From contig OZ018335.1 of assembly GCA_963969495.1 (NCBI GenBank), forward strand, positions 88,756,440 through 88,820,439: a stretch of 64,000 bases of DNA, read 5' to 3'. The DNA comes from Ceratothoa steindachneri (Eukaryota; Arthropoda; Malacostraca; Isopoda; Cymothoidae). This document shows positions 47,970 to 61,639 of the stretch, one piece after another (the first letter of the stretch is position 1; each line of letters starts with the position of its first letter). The translations under genes were made by a program, and so were the position numbers. The notes below the pieces were generated by a model. That model worked only from the letters and a program-made list of their open reading frames with translations. It made no database searches and was not told the DNA's origin.

Positions 47970-48540
47970 CATTTTCCTCATGGGTCCCTAATTATGTCCG
48001 CACCAAGTGGCGGGCATAGCTTTAACAAAGTTAATGCATGTGCATTGATTTCGCGGCTTCTGGTCTTGTTAATTATCAGAGATGCTGAATTCTGCACACG
48101 TTTGAGTTTTCTCATTGAGGACCAATTGGCCGCTTGAGTCACTAGGGCCGGATAGATGAGCTTAGATTGAAGGAACATTAGGTTTATTTTCCTAATGTTG
48201 GCCGAGCTAAGATCTCTAAATCTGTATTGCTTGGAAATTTCTCTCTTTGCTAGATTCTGCCTCTCCGTGTAGTGCCTCAATTATCCATAATCGGAGATTT
48301 TTATGCCCAGGCTCAGTTCTGAACTTCCATCTTCACTCGGATTGGTTGATTTCCGCTATCATTTGAGTTGCCTGTGCCCTTGCTTTCCGCTCTGTGGGTC
48401 GGACGATTTGCGTGATGTTATCTGCGAACTGAAGATACATCGTGTCCCTGTGCACCGGAATTGGGAGGTCGATGGTGTGCACCAAGTAGAACAATGGACT
48501 CAGACAGCTCCCCTGGAAAACGCCAGCTATTAGTTCGAAT
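47970..48540 (-). pseudogene. LINE fragment B (C-terminal RT half)
   Basis: The minus strand from 48530 reads LAGVFQGSCLSPLFYLVHTI (G-V-P-Q-G-S-x-L-S-P motif), then YLQFADNIT (F-A-D-D motif with Asn), and later NIRKINLMFLQSKLIYPALV, SSMRKLKRVQNSASLIIN and INAHALTLLKL, the usual thumb and tail of I/Jockey-type elements. It begins at the palm motif where fragment A ends, but lies on its other side, so the two are permuted. An (AT)n tract abuts at 48566. Confidence 0.75.
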
Positions 48541-48563
48541 TCTGACGAAAGATCGGCATTCAG

Positions 48564-48565
<2 letters not shown>

Positions 48566-48627
<62 letters not shown>
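48566..48627. repeat. (AT)n microsatellite
   Basis: About 30 uninterrupted AT units, directly next to LINE fragment B. Confidence 0.97.
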
Positions 48628-48628
<1 letters not shown>

Positions 48629-50206
48629 TTCTGCGTGAAAAAAAGCTATAAAAAATGGACCTTTCTTAGAGAACGAGATTTTAAGTGCAAAGTAAGTTTA
48701 GCTGTTTTATTCCAAATATAAGTCTATAAAATAAACCTATTACAGGAAGGCCGATTTTTCGTAGCGAGCATTTGTTAACACACAAATCGAAATTGAAAAA
48801 TTTGATGCATATATAATTTGCTAAAAAAAAGACGTAAAAAAATCGTTCGAAAGTTGCATTACTTGGAAATTGCTGACGAGACACTTGAAAATCTTTATGT
48901 AGAATAAACTACTCTAAACTGAACTGAAATAATACATTTAAGTTTTCAATGTGAATTTCCTAATATACTACTATTATTGATATGCTTCCATTAGTTGATC
49001 TTAAAACACATTTAAACGCCATTGTCAATTATGAGGTGTATAATATTCTATTCTATCACCACCTTCTAAATGTTATTCAAGCTTTTGAAGAATATATTAG
49101 GCAAGGAACATTCTTAGTGGCACTTCAGTCATTATTTATTTTATTACAAGAATAACTAGGAGAATAAAGAAAAAAATAGCTTTAAGTTCATGAGTAACAC
49201 TATCTTTTGAAGGACTTTTGTTGAAGAACTTATATGAAAGAAGAAAAGGTTTCGTCAAGTGATTTACGTCATTAGATCAGATGGTCTTGATTAAGGTTTC
49301 TCCGTAACAGAAATATATCTGTACATATTACTGAGTAAATATCTAAGAGTGAAGTTTATGGTAGTACCTCTCTTAGGAACTATTTTCCACCGAAATGGAA
49401 GGAAAAATGGGTTTGGCTCTTTATTGTTTTAGTTAATTAGAGAAAATCTTACCTGGCAAATATTTGATTTTATTCAAACGAAAATACTGGGTGATAATTC
49501 TTATGTTGTTCATGATATATCGTGTCAAGTTGTAAAAATAATTTATAACATTACGTAATTTTTTGAAATTTATTAATAATTATTATTGTTAATAATTTTG
49601 CATTCATAGTATAAACTAGAGGCAAGTACTGTTTTTCATGCTTGTTTTATTATACCAAAATCTAATAAGATCTATGAGTCAAATCTTTCCAAATTATTTA
49701 AGAGTTTCGGCAGGTGACTTTGATTCTTTTTAATAAAAACATCTTTATTTATTTGTATTTGATTAGTTTTTGACCAATTTAATAATCAATATTTTATTTT
49801 TTAAATTTTGAATAAAAAACAGCATGCTCTTGCTGCTAGATATTTAGAACCATGATTTATATCATGTTAGCAATTGAGAAGATACATAATATCATACACT
49901 CATTTGAGTAGAAGGGAACATCTTACTTTCTATCGTAGTCTAATTCTAAAATAAATTAAATTTACTGACCCCCTGAAAAGTAAAATCTATCTCTTTCTAT
50001 CCCTTAACAATTAGTTTCCATCCAGATGTGGCGTAGAGATAGGAAGAAAACGGCTTTTTGTGAAAAGTAATGCGATTCTGAACAAACGCCAATAAATTAG
50101 GGAGAAAAACATTGAAATTTAAAAGTCAAAAGAGGTAAAATTGATGAAGTCTGTTCCCAATCATTTTATATCTTGAAATTTCCTATAATCACCTTATTAT
50201 GGAAAA

Positions 50207-50599
50207 CAAGGTCTGCTGACCAAAGGTTCACGTGACCTCACTTATTCTGATTTATGACCTTTATAAATTTCAATAATTCCCGGACTAATCTTGAGAGGCC
50301 CTTGAAAATTCGATCATTCGAAATAAAATGTAAAATAACGTAAGGATTTCAAATTTCGTTAGAATTGACTGAATAGTTATGATGTTATTGCAAAAAGAAA
50401 TAATTCCATGGCCAACCTTGGGAGGACTTTGGCAATTATATCATTCGAAAGAGAATGTAAATAAACATAAGTGTTTTAAATTTAGTTAAAATCGGCCGGA
50501 TAGTTACAATGTTATTACAAAAGCAATAAAAAGCAAAACGTGGCCTGACCGACCGACATAGTGAGATGTAGAGTCGCCCGCGCTTAGACTCGCAAGCGA
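50207..50599 (+). mobile_element. Dispersed ~390-bp non-autonomous element
   Basis: Absent from the duplicated copy at 54390, which reads straight through ATGGAAAAAAATCACAATAA, so it is an insertion in copy 1. Internally it holds two tandem ~127-bp units (AATAATTCCCGGACTAATCT and AATAATTCCATGGCCAACCT begin them). It ends with AGACTCGCAAGCGACTC. A relative lies at 29655-29960 on the minus strand. No coding capacity. Confidence 0.7.
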
Positions 50600-50971
50600 C
50601 TCAAAATCAAAGTAAAAGAAAGAATTCTAAACTTGCAAACCATAAAAAGTCTTTCCCAAGGCTTATGTTATGTAAATTCAATGTAAAAAATATAAAATAA
50701 TAACTTCAAACTATAAGCAACATCTCATATTATATTTTATTTCTAGCACGATGTAATCTAAACAGACTAGTGGCGATCTATATTTAAATCAAATATCTTA
50801 AATTATCGTAGTTTTGAGAAAATAACCAACCTTACTTTGGGTTACGTTACTTCTTGACCTAATTCTTATTTCTCTAGCTCTTTCAGTTCTATCTCTTTAG
50901 CTTAGCAGAATGTAACAGCGCACATTTAATTTGTTAATTCACTAACAAATGTATTAGCGCCAAAATCTATC

Positions 50972-51441
50972 TGTCAGACAGACATCTATCCCTCGGGTAT
51001 CGACTTCGTTCTCGTCTGGATTACTCCCTCTTTCATTTCTCAGCGAGATTAAAGAAGAAGGAATTTTGCAAGTGGAACTTTGCAGCGCCCAGCTTACTCT
51101 TCGCATGCAAAATCTGCAATCAATTAGGCTTTACGTGAGTCTCCCCGTCATTTGCACTACCCCCTCCCCCTTTCCCTGGAAGCAATCACCGCACATCCTC
51201 TCTCGGACTCTCGTCCCCGTCGAGTCATTTGTATTCCCCTCCCCTCCTCGCCGTTTGGTACCCCGGGTCTCATTTATTGTCATTTATTTAAATTTGCTAA
51301 TAATATTTTCCTGGTATAAAGTTGTTTTTCTACAATCAGTTTCTCTAAACCCAGAAAGTCTAAGAGTCGATTATTTACGACAACTGCACTCGATTTGGAT
51401 TATTTAACCCTCGGCTAGCATCGAGGTTCGACTCTACGACA
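50972..51441. mobile_element. Solo LTR with 5-bp target duplication
   Basis: The element starts TGTCAGACAG and ends CTCTACGACA, so it has TG...CA ends, and is flanked by CTATC on both sides (50967-50971 and 51442-51446). The duplicated locus at 54770-54785 has CCTATCATAACA with a single CTATC, which is the empty site. It is GC-richer than its flanks, length 470 bp. A 5-bp duplication fits Gypsy or BEL/Pao elements; the strand cannot be set. No internal retroelement sequence remains, so the LTRs have recombined. Confidence 0.9.
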
Positions 51442-51719
51442 CTATCATAACATCCATAAGCTCCTCCTCTTGCCAATCTCATAGAATCAGAGAATGATTA
51501 AAAAAAATGTAAAAATAAGCGCCTATGTCGCCAACCACGATAAACAGCCTTATATGAAAAGATACTTCATTAACCTTCCTTAAACGGTTAATTTTCTACC
51601 TCTAAAATGACTACTCTTTTAGATATTAATATATAAATATTTAATTAATTGATATATTGATATATAAAATAGTTTATTCAGACGAATTTTTTTAAATCAC
51701 TAGTTTTCAAGTTTGTGGA

Positions 51720-52000
51720 TAAAAGAAAGAAAGAAAATATAAAGAAATAAAAACGAACAAAAGAAATGAAAGAACGGAAAGAAAGAAAAAGAAAGAATAG
51801 AAAGAAAGAAGAAAGAAAGAAAGAAAAGCAAGAAGGAAAGAAAGAAAGAAAAAGTAAGTAGGAAAGAAAGAAAGAAAATAAATAAAGAATAATAAATATG
51901 TAAAGAATGAAAGAAAGAAAGAAAGAAAAAAGAAAGAAAATACATAAATAAATATTAAATAAGTAAAGAAAGAAAAAAGAAACCGAAAAAAAACAACCGA
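51720..52000. repeat. Purine-rich (GAAA)n tract
   Basis: About 280 bp dominated by GAAA and GAAAGAAA on the + strand; it produces Phe/Leu/Ser-rich spurious frames on the minus strand. Confidence 0.9.
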
Positions 52001-52504
52001 AAACGGTAATTCAGAATATGAAACAGACAAAAAGATATATTACAACGCCAGCTATTTAATATTTTTCACTATTTAGTTAATTTTATTTACCCGAAATGTG
52101 AGAAGGAAAGGGTAATTTGACTACCTTTTTAGCTTTTCAATGATCACTGTTTATCCTGTAGAATGTTTGATGTTTAATTGAAGTCAATTTATGCTCTCTG
52201 CAAGAAGTAAATTACTCGATTGACAGATAAGGCTTAATAGCTATTAATAATATTGATTAAAAAATAAGGTTCCAAAAACATGAGACTAAAATATAATTCT
52301 ACAATTAAAAATGTTTTAACCCGATAGAAAAAAAAATGATATATTATTTAACAGAACAAAAGAATACGTTTATCATGGTTGCTTATTTTATGCATTTCCT
52401 ATCTTTTAAATGACTTCAACACGCATTAAACTTCCATTTACTTTCGTCAGCTTCGCAAAAATGTCAATTCTTGTCTTTCGATTCGTCTCCGTTATGTTTG
52501 CAGT

Positions 52505-52866
52505 CAAGTTGTACAAAAATAAAATACAATCCCTGAGACTCAATTATATCCATATTTAAAATGATATATTATTTTTTTCTGTCAGATTATATTTTTTTCC
52601 CATTTACAGTTTTATTTTGTGCGCCATATCTAAGGGAGAACTCCGTTTCATTTAGATACGGCGCACAAAATAAAACTACATTGTAAAAAATATAATCTGA
52701 CAGAAAAAAATATTATATCATTTTAAATATGGATATAATTGAGTCTGAGGGATTGTATTTTATTATTTTTACAACTTTCTTTCGTCCTTTCCTTATTTTC
52801 TTTCTTTCTTTCTTTCCTCTTTCTTTCTTGAGTCTGAGGGATTGTATTTTATTTTTGTACAACTTG
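52505..52866. mobile_element. Fold-back (MITE-like) element
   Basis: Near-perfect inverted repeat. The outer ends are CAAGTTGTACAAAAATAAAA at left and its complement ending GTACAACTTG at right. The arms continue through ACAATCCCTGAGACTCAATT, AAATGATATATTATTTTTTT, CTGTCAGATTATATTTTTT and TTTTATTTTGTGCGCC to a centre at about 52640. The right arm has a ~90-bp insertion: a TTTC microsatellite bracketed by two copies of GAGTCTGAGGGATTGTATTT (52741 and 52829). No coding capacity. Confidence 0.88.
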
Positions 52867-53339
52867 AAGAAATGTATTACTAGTTATTCTCCGCAGTCAT
52901 GCCATACCGCTTGTTTCAGCTAGGAGAATCTCTGTAAGCAAAAGAAAATGCTCTCCATTATCTACTGAGATTCAATTTCTTGAATTTAACAAATATAAAT
53001 CTATATTATTTTCATATCGCTGACTTTACAATCTGCTATAAATGATAGTTAAAACATAATAGTGAAAATTATGCGTATCCTAGCAAGAAATATGATGCGG
53101 TTAGTATAGCAATGTTATACTACATAACTGCATACCGTGACTGAGTACGGTACAGTTTTCCTTACTAAGAAATAAGTACCTTCGAATCTATACTAACATA
53201 AATTCAAGGTCAAAGGAATTATGGATTTTTTTTACCTTAAATATATAATGAAAGACGTCTGTTATCTTTAAATTCACCACCCGAGAAAAGTAATCACGTG
53301 TCAAATTGGCTGAGACACAGATTTCTCCTCGTTTCATGG
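52867..53339. other. Spacer between fold-back element and duplication copy 2
   Basis: AT-rich; nothing recognised. Confidence 0.4.
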
Positions 53340-55050
53340 TTATATAATATTTATGTCAAATTATTAAAAATTGAATGTATGTATAATTACCTTAAATGAT
53401 GCGTAAAAGATCTTCCGAAAGCTGCATTACTCGGATAGTACTTACAAAAGACTTGAAAACCTTCATTTAAAAATGAATTATTGAAACTGAAATAAAATAA
53501 TCTATTTACCTTTTCTACGATTAAAGAAAACATTTATCTTTTAGAAAATGGAATATCTCTTTTATTTTTGCCCCATGAATGCCCTCATACTCATATATTA
53601 GTACTGGTATGCTTCTTTTAGTTGATCTTAAAATACATTTAAACGGTATTGTCATTTACGAGGTGTTGTATAATATTCTATTCTCTCACCACCTTCTAAA
53701 TTTTGTTGAAGCTTTTGACGAATGTATTACGCAAGGAACATTTTTAGTAGCACATCAACCAGAATTTATTATATTAAAAGAATAATTAGGAGAATAAAGG
53801 AAGAAAATAGTTTCAAGTTCATGAGTATTCACTATCTTCTGATTTGATATTTGGCGACAAACTTATATGAAAGGAACAAAGCTTTCGTCAAGTGATTTAC
53901 GTCATTAGATCTTATGGTCTTGATTAAGGTTTCTCCGTAACAGAAATATATCTGTACATGTTACTGAGTAAATATCTAAGAGTGAAGTGTATGGTAGTAC
54001 CTCCCTCAGGAACTATTTTCCACCGAAATGGTAGGGAAAATGTGTTTAGTTCTTTTTTGTTTTAGCCAATTAGAGAAACCTTACCTGGCAAATATATATT
54101 CTATTCAAACGAAAATCCTGAGCGAGTGATAATTCTTGAGTTGTTCGAGATATACATATCGTTGTCAAGCTAGAAAAATATTATATGCCACTACATACAT
54201 TTTTCACATATATTAATCATTTTTATTGTTAAAGATAGGAAGTAAACGGCTTTTGTGAGCATTAACGTGATTCAGAGCAACAAACGCTGATAAATTTGAG
54301 AAAAACATTGCAATTTAATGCAAAATGATGAAGTATGTTCCCAATCATTTTCTATCTTCTTGAAATTTCTTATAAACACCTCATTATGGAAAAAAATCAC
54401 AATAAAAGAAACAATTCCCTACTTACATACCATAAAAAGGCTCCTGTTATGTAAATTCAAGATAAATCACACCTTCAAACTATAAGCACTATCCCTGGAA
54501 TATTATGATATTTCTCGCACAGTGTAATCTAAACCGCAAGAAACAATTTTATTGCGTTTTCTTCTCTGCCTAGTGGCAATCTATTTCTAAATCACATATC
54601 TAAAAAAATCCTAGTTATGAGAAAATAGCCAACCTTACTTTGGGTTACGTTCTTCCTGACCTAATTCTTATCTACCTAGCTTTCTCAGTTATGTCGCTTT
54701 GGCATAAAAGAAAGCACCAACGCACATTTAATTTTTTAATTCACTAACAAAGGTATTTGCGCCAATTCCTATCATAACATTCTGATGCTCCTTCTGTTGT
54801 CACTGTCATAAAATCATGGAATGATTAAATAAATTGTTTAAATAAACACATGTGTCGCCAACCATCATAAACAGCCATATTATCAAGAACTCTTTCACTA
54901 ACTTTCCTTAAACATTGCTAAATTTCTACCTATAAAATAAATACTCATTCACGCTTTAATATATAAATATTTAATTGAAATATTCATATGCAAATTAGTT
55001 AATTCAGAATAACAAATTTTGACGGCATGAGTTTTAAAGTTTGTGGATAA
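53340..55050. repeat. Segmental duplication, copy 2
   Basis: Diverged direct copy of 48760-51720 lacking its insertions. It serves as the unoccupied reference for the solo LTR and the 390-bp element. It ends near AAAGTTTGTGGATAAAAATC (55039), matching CAAGTTTGTGGATAAAAGAA at 51708. The mariner at 55275 lies just outside it. Confidence 0.85.
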
Positions 55051-55274
55051 AAATCATAAACACAAAAATTATTTTATGTTTAGAAGGAAAATGGTTTAAC
55101 AAACGAGATGAGATTCACTAAGTGTAGAAAGTATAAGGAAAGATGACAAGTATGAGAAAATAATGAATAACTAGAGAGAACAAGTATAATGAAAATGGTT
55201 AAGAATGAGATAATCCACTAGCCAAAATTTTTAACCTTGTAATAAACGCCAAAAGTTTTTTGAAAAAGAACATA

Positions 55275-56206
55275 CGAGGGGCGGTCAATAAGTTTTGAAA
55301 TTCGGATATAAAGAAACGAGATATGAGGAAAAGTGTTTTATTATTTTTCAATATAACTACCCTCGACCTTAATGCACTTGCACCACTTGTCTCTGAGGAT
55401 TTAAATTTCCTACAACCAGAAATCTCCCGACTGCTGTTCAATTCACTCCTGGACGGCGAGCTGGACATCTTCATCGTCCCCAAACCGGCGTCCACGCAGT
55501 GCAGCCTTGAGCTGGCGGAATAAAAAGTAGTCGCTAGGAGCCAGATCTGGACAATAGGGGGGATGGTTGAGCTCATCGAATCCGCACTCGTGCAGGGCAG
55601 CTTGTGCAACTCTGGCCTTGTGGACTTTGATGACGTTGAAGTCGATCATGGGGCGTGAGATTTCTAGGGACCAAACGGGCAGAGACCATGGCCATGGCTA
55701 AATTGTCGTGGATGATGTTGATAACACTTCCATGTGATATTCCAAGATGTCGCTCGATTTTTTCGACCTTCACCCGTCGATTTTTGAGGATCATCCTCTC
55801 CACACTGGTTACATTGTCCTCGCTAGTCACGTCTGACGGGCGTCCTGGACGAGGGACAACTTCAAGGGACTCACGACCATGGCTGAACTTCCTATTCCAG
55901 CAAGCAATGGTTGCATATGAAGGGGCGGTGTCGGTTTACACTGCAACCATGCGTTCATGGATCTCTTTTGCATTTTTGCCTTCCTTGGTCAAAAGTTTTA
56001 TCACTGCGCGGTGCTCAACCTTCTCCATTGTTGAAAAATTTGTGACTGAAGATCTGCGATCAGCTACTGCTTCTGAAATAGACGAGGCAGGAGCGTGCTG
56101 CTGCAGGTCCTGACTTGCCATAACTTGTTCTAACACCCCCACAAATAGCCATCTCCCTTCCTCTGTTTTGCCCTACCGATTCGCAAAACTTATTGACCAC
56201 CCCTCG
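55275..56206 (-). mobile_element. mariner-like element, copy 3 (internally deleted)
   Basis: TA target duplications (55273-55274 and 56207-56208) and ends CGAGGGGCGGTCAATAAG and TTGACCACCCCTCG. 932 bp, oriented minus. The same internal junction as copy 1 (QSPQG then VAQAAL) identifies the same deletion derivative. The 5' side (plus-strand right flank) carries 148 bp of the LINE seen at 25253-25400, ending at the same TA; the other flank is unrelated. Confidence 0.92.
55443..56031 (-). pseudogene. Truncated mariner transposase, frameshifted
   Basis: Three consecutive minus-strand frames carry it: MEKVEHRAVIKLLTKEGKNA (start at 56031), HLGISHGSVINIIHDNLAMA, and VAQAALHECGFDELNHPPYC with PDLAPSDYFLFRQLKAALRG, preserving the third catalytic Asp only. 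The segment with the first two aspartates is deleted as in copy 1; point changes split the frame. The overlapping plus-strand frame is a shadow. Confidence 0.85.
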
Positions 56207-56208
56207 TA

Positions 56209-56356
56209 TCTCATGTTTCTCTCTTCATCGTCATTACTCATGTTTCTTTCAGTCTACCTCTTCCCTTTCTTCCAGCTGCCTCCCACTTTGGTGTATACTG
56301 CACATATCGTCCCTCTCCTCTGTAAATATGCCCCATCCATTTCCATCGAGACAATG
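56209..56356 (-). repeat. LINE 3' fragment attached to mariner copy 3
   Basis: The minus strand reads TCTCGATGGAAATGGATGGG, GCATATTTACAGAGGAGAGG and AAGTGGGAGGCAGCTGGAAG, nearly identical to 25253-25400. It ends at the TA where copy 3 is inserted. Confidence 0.85.
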
Positions 56357-58329
<1,973 letters not shown>

Positions 58330-58330
<1 letters not shown>

Positions 58331-58680
58331 ATAGCCCTAACATTATCAGGAATGAATCTTTTGTAGAAATTTAACATCCCATAGAAACGATGGAGTTGCT
58401 TCGAGAGGGAGATTGAAGAAAATCTCGAAGTGCTGAAACTTTATCTTGAAGAGGACGAATTCCGTCAGGAGAAATAGTGTCTGATGAAATAGGGTTGGTA
58501 GACACCAAAGAGCCAATTAAATATATTGAGTATGGTATCATAGTCAAACAAGAAAAGACCTGAAAAAAGTAAAAAAGATGTTCTTTGAGGGACGAAGACG
58601 ATATCAAGAATTCTTCTGTGTAGTATACGACGATGCGAAGACTCTCAGAGCCTGATCCCCGAAACTTTGGAAGGTCTAAC
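58330..58680 (-). pseudogene. Gypsy-type LTR retrotransposon reverse transcriptase relic
   Basis: The minus strand reads VVYYTEEFLISSSSLKEHLF (family Y-x-D-D-I-L-V-x-S-x-x-x-x-E-H-L with both Asp replaced by Glu), then DTISPDGIRPLQDKVSALRD (the G-H-x-x-S-x-x-G-I-x-P-x-x-x-K-x-x-A-I motif). In a broken frame LIMLGLYSPQILLARTK matches the F-x-P-x-x-A-x-x-x-x-P-L-x-x-L-L-x-x-T-K stretch, followed by QFSPEACKLF. It is a clear fossil of the palm-to-connection region. Confidence 0.7.
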
Positions 58681-60539
58681 TACTGTTACGAAGGTCTTAA
58701 GGCATTCACAACATCTCTAAAGTACCAAAGGTAGTTGTCATAATGGTCTTTGGGACGCCTCAAAATGTTCAAACTTGCTCCATGGTCGCCATGATTTCTC
58801 AATTAAGAAGTGTTTCTCTGTATGCTCTCTCTTATTGTCTCAACTTATGTAAACGCCTTAATTCAGTAACTTGATTTCTGTTTTGGTTATCTAAAAGTAA
58901 CTCGTTTTTTTCAAACGAATAGTTACAGCTAACCTCTTTCCCGTTCACTTTAGTCTAACCAAAATGGCCTCTCATGATTGTAACCTAGCCTCAATGTATC
59001 AATATTTGGGAGGAATTCATTAGCTTGTGTTATTATATATGGTCCTTGTAAATCAATGTTTAATATTTAGATTTCGTCTTCAATAGGCCTCGGGTCATTA
59101 TATATTCCAATTCTCATTTTCCCATTTATCTATTTATCTATTTACTTTAAGCCTAAGAATCATTTATTCTCTAGTGGTTCCCTAATTTGTGTAATTTTCT
59201 GCTTTAAAGATCAAATATTGTGAGGAATTATTCAATCATTTTCTTGCATTTTTTATTTAATTAGTTTGCGTGCATTATTCCTTAATTATTTTCGTGTATT
59301 TAAAATCCGATATTTTTCTTTCAGTTCAATTAACCATCTTTGAGAAATTCTCAATCGACTTACCGTTATTTTTCGCTCATTCGCTCCTTTCGTTCATTTC
59401 ATTCGTTTTTCATTTGTCGTTTCGTAATTTACGTCTATTGCACAACACTGCCTAAAATAGTCATTTCGTTAAATTTTTAAACCAAATTCCGGGAATGTTG
59501 AGTTAAATATCTAAGCGCATTCACTTCTTTCACCTAAATCCGTTCTTTGTTATCAATTTGTTTGTGCACAGATTCTCACGTTAGTTCTCGCCAATAAAAT
59601 TAATTGTTGGTTTTTATATTGAATTCCCTCTTTGTTTTTATATTATAGTTTATAGTGGTGTAGAGTGACTGAGAATAAGTTTACACATCTATACCTTGAC
59701 TTGGAAATGATTTGGCACAATTATTCCTTCTTGAATTATAATGACGTTTTTTACCACTTTAAAGTCTATAGAAAAAATGAACTTGTTACTCATAAAGGGA
59801 CACAATTTAACAATAACGCCAAGATCGAAGTTTTATCAATTGATATACTACATTTTTTTAGTAATTTTTTCCGATGTTTAATTTTTTCGACGTTGCCCAC
59901 TATTGTGTTACAGGCCCATATAGACAGCTGTGGAGAATTAACGGCGGTTATTGATGAAAGTGACATTAGTTTATCAGCTAATTTTTCCTTATTATTTCAT
60001 TTATTATCGAGTGAGTGTGTTGAATGTGAGAGTTATATATGATGAGAAAAAGAGGAGGTAGGTAGTAAAGTTGTTCAAAAGAGGGAGAGTACAGATGCAT
60101 GCACTATATGAGACAATCATAAAATGGAATGAAAAGAAATATATAGAATGGACTAAATGGAGTCTATTTATGTATAAATCATGCTATTATGGGTAATGAG
60201 TGAGTAACAGTGCTGTTGAGTGATGGCTGGCATCGTACAATGGTTGAATATGCATGCGTGAGCTCATGAATCATGTCGATGAAGTTGAGATTTTCAAGGG
60301 CGACATTATGCGTTGCTGAGTTTCTTTCACTATGTAATGATAGAAGAGAATCTGAGAAAGGTAGGTTCTGAAATGACTCGAAGCTTCTTGTGGGTGGTAC
60401 TTAGAATAGGTATCGGTTGTTGGCTGTAAAGTATACGAAATGGAAGAATAGATGAGAGGGTGATAGAATTGATTACGGGTGCTTTTGGTATAACTAGAAT
60501 GGCTGAAACTCGCAGAAGTGGATTTTTCTTCGAGGGATT
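58681..60539. other. Intron 5 segment, nothing recognised
   Basis: AT-rich. The 125-codon open stretch at 59665-60042 (starting at GTG) has no motif, and its composition matches the surrounding intron. Confidence 0.4.
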
Positions 60540-60985
60540 TTGCTCTCGGGTAAATTATCTCCTCAGGGAGGCAGCAACGGAGAGGTTTTTTTTAAACTAA
60601 TAACTGCGGGTGCCCCAACACCTTTAAGGACACAAAAGTACACATGGGTTGGGCAAAGAAGAGAGGCAGACTGTAAGATTATGATCAATCTGCTCTGGAA
60701 AGAAATGTTTTTTATGCGTGATGTGTTTAATGAAAAAGCTGTGAGAGGTATGAGTATGGGAAAATCTGATCGCATAATTGTGAAGTGTAAGAGTTAATAG
60801 GTTTCCGTGTGAATAAGAATACGTAAGGAAGGGGAGGGAGAAAAGGAAAAAAGGAAAAAAGCTGTTAAATTAGAGAATGAAGAGTAGAGGAGAATACTTG
60901 ACAATACGAAAGAGGAAATCAGTGTAAGAATGATTAGGTAAAGTGTGCAGTAGAGACCAAAAGGAACAAGTGCGTACAAATGCTT
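60540..60985 (+). pseudogene. LINE endonuclease/linker fragment
   Basis: The frame 60540-60797 reads TQKYTWVGQRREADCKIMIN, RDVFNEKAVRGMSMGKSDR and IIVKCKS, matching the C-terminal end of a LINE AP-endonuclease: Y-T-W at left, and R-G-x-x-x-G-S-D-H with Lys-Ser-Asp-Arg at right. Lys/Glu-rich sequence after 60800 fits the linker before the reverse transcriptase. It may belong to the same group as the LINE at 24583. Confidence 0.6.
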
Positions 60986-61044
60986 AATTATGCAAATAAA
61001 AATGAAAAGGAGATGCGAACAAATTTATACTTGCTGATATAGGA

Positions 61045-61625
61045 AGAGAATTCATCCGGATAATGATTGTAGTCTTTTAATGGCATTTCTCTTCTGGTGT
61101 GTTCACTATGGTAGCTAGAGCTGAAATGATAATAGATCCGTCAATCCATGTATAAATATTTCTGAAGTCATTTTCCAAACTATTCAGAATGTTCTAAGAG
61201 TTTCCAGGGGCGTGTTCTAGTTCTGACAAGTGCTAGAACATTCTTGAAACTTCATAAAATTCTACTAAATTCTTAGAAATTTCTCATTAAATCTAGAATG
61301 TTTTTGAAAGTTTCTTTAAACAAATAATATTCTATAACATTCCTGTGCTTTTTAAAAAATAAGATTTACAATTTTCTACCATTCTTTAAAAAGAAAATTA
61401 AAGCCTACAGCCTTTTATATATTATCTTTTTTTTCGAAATTAATAATGTAACAGCATTATTTTCCAAATTGGCAAATATAGAAATTTAGTGCTCAACCTG
61501 CAAAACCAATGTTTTGGGATCAAAATAGACTTTTTCATTTACTTCAATTAGGAAGAATTTGGCAGTTTCGCTTTCAACCCAAGAACAAGAAAAAAAACAA
61601 CATTTTGTTAAATTATGTATAATTT
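61045..61625 (-). repeat. Dispersed repeat, copy 2 (partner of 9160-9660)
   Basis: Shared blocks: TAAATATTTCTGAAGT, AATAAGATTTACAATTTTCT, ATTAAAGCCTACAG, AATAGACTTTTTCATTTACT. It is cut off at about 61045, exactly where the coding part (minus-strand NHYPDEF) would begin; the gene body is missing here. It contains a short local expansion (61215-61340) of CTAGAAC/TTCTAGAA motifs absent from copy 1. Confidence 0.8.
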
Positions 61626-61639
61626 AATTTTGGTCCAAT

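Larger units (their letters stand above)
48760..51720. repeat. Segmental duplication, copy 1
   Basis: Colinear with 53340-55050 on the same strand. Anchors include GTTGATCTTAAAACACATTT (53620 has AATACATTT), GTCAAGTGATTTACGTCATT, TTAAGGTTTCTCCGTAACAG, AACCTTACTTTGGGTTACGT and AAACAGCC near 51540. It is longer than copy 2 because it carries at least three extra segments: 49600-50030, 50207-50599 and the solo LTR at 50972-51441. Confidence 0.85.

Noticed and set aside
48461..48721. Frames with Tyr-Ile repeats (also at 57018-57291 and 43836-44027)
   Set aside because: Translation of (AT)n microsatellites.
51700..52030. Phe/Leu/Ser-rich minus-strand frames resembling membrane proteins
   Set aside because: They translate the (GAAA)n tract.
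59665..60042. 125-codon plus-strand frame
   Set aside because: No recognisable motif, start is GTG, and base composition equals the surrounding intron; chance in a less stop-rich stretch is more likely.
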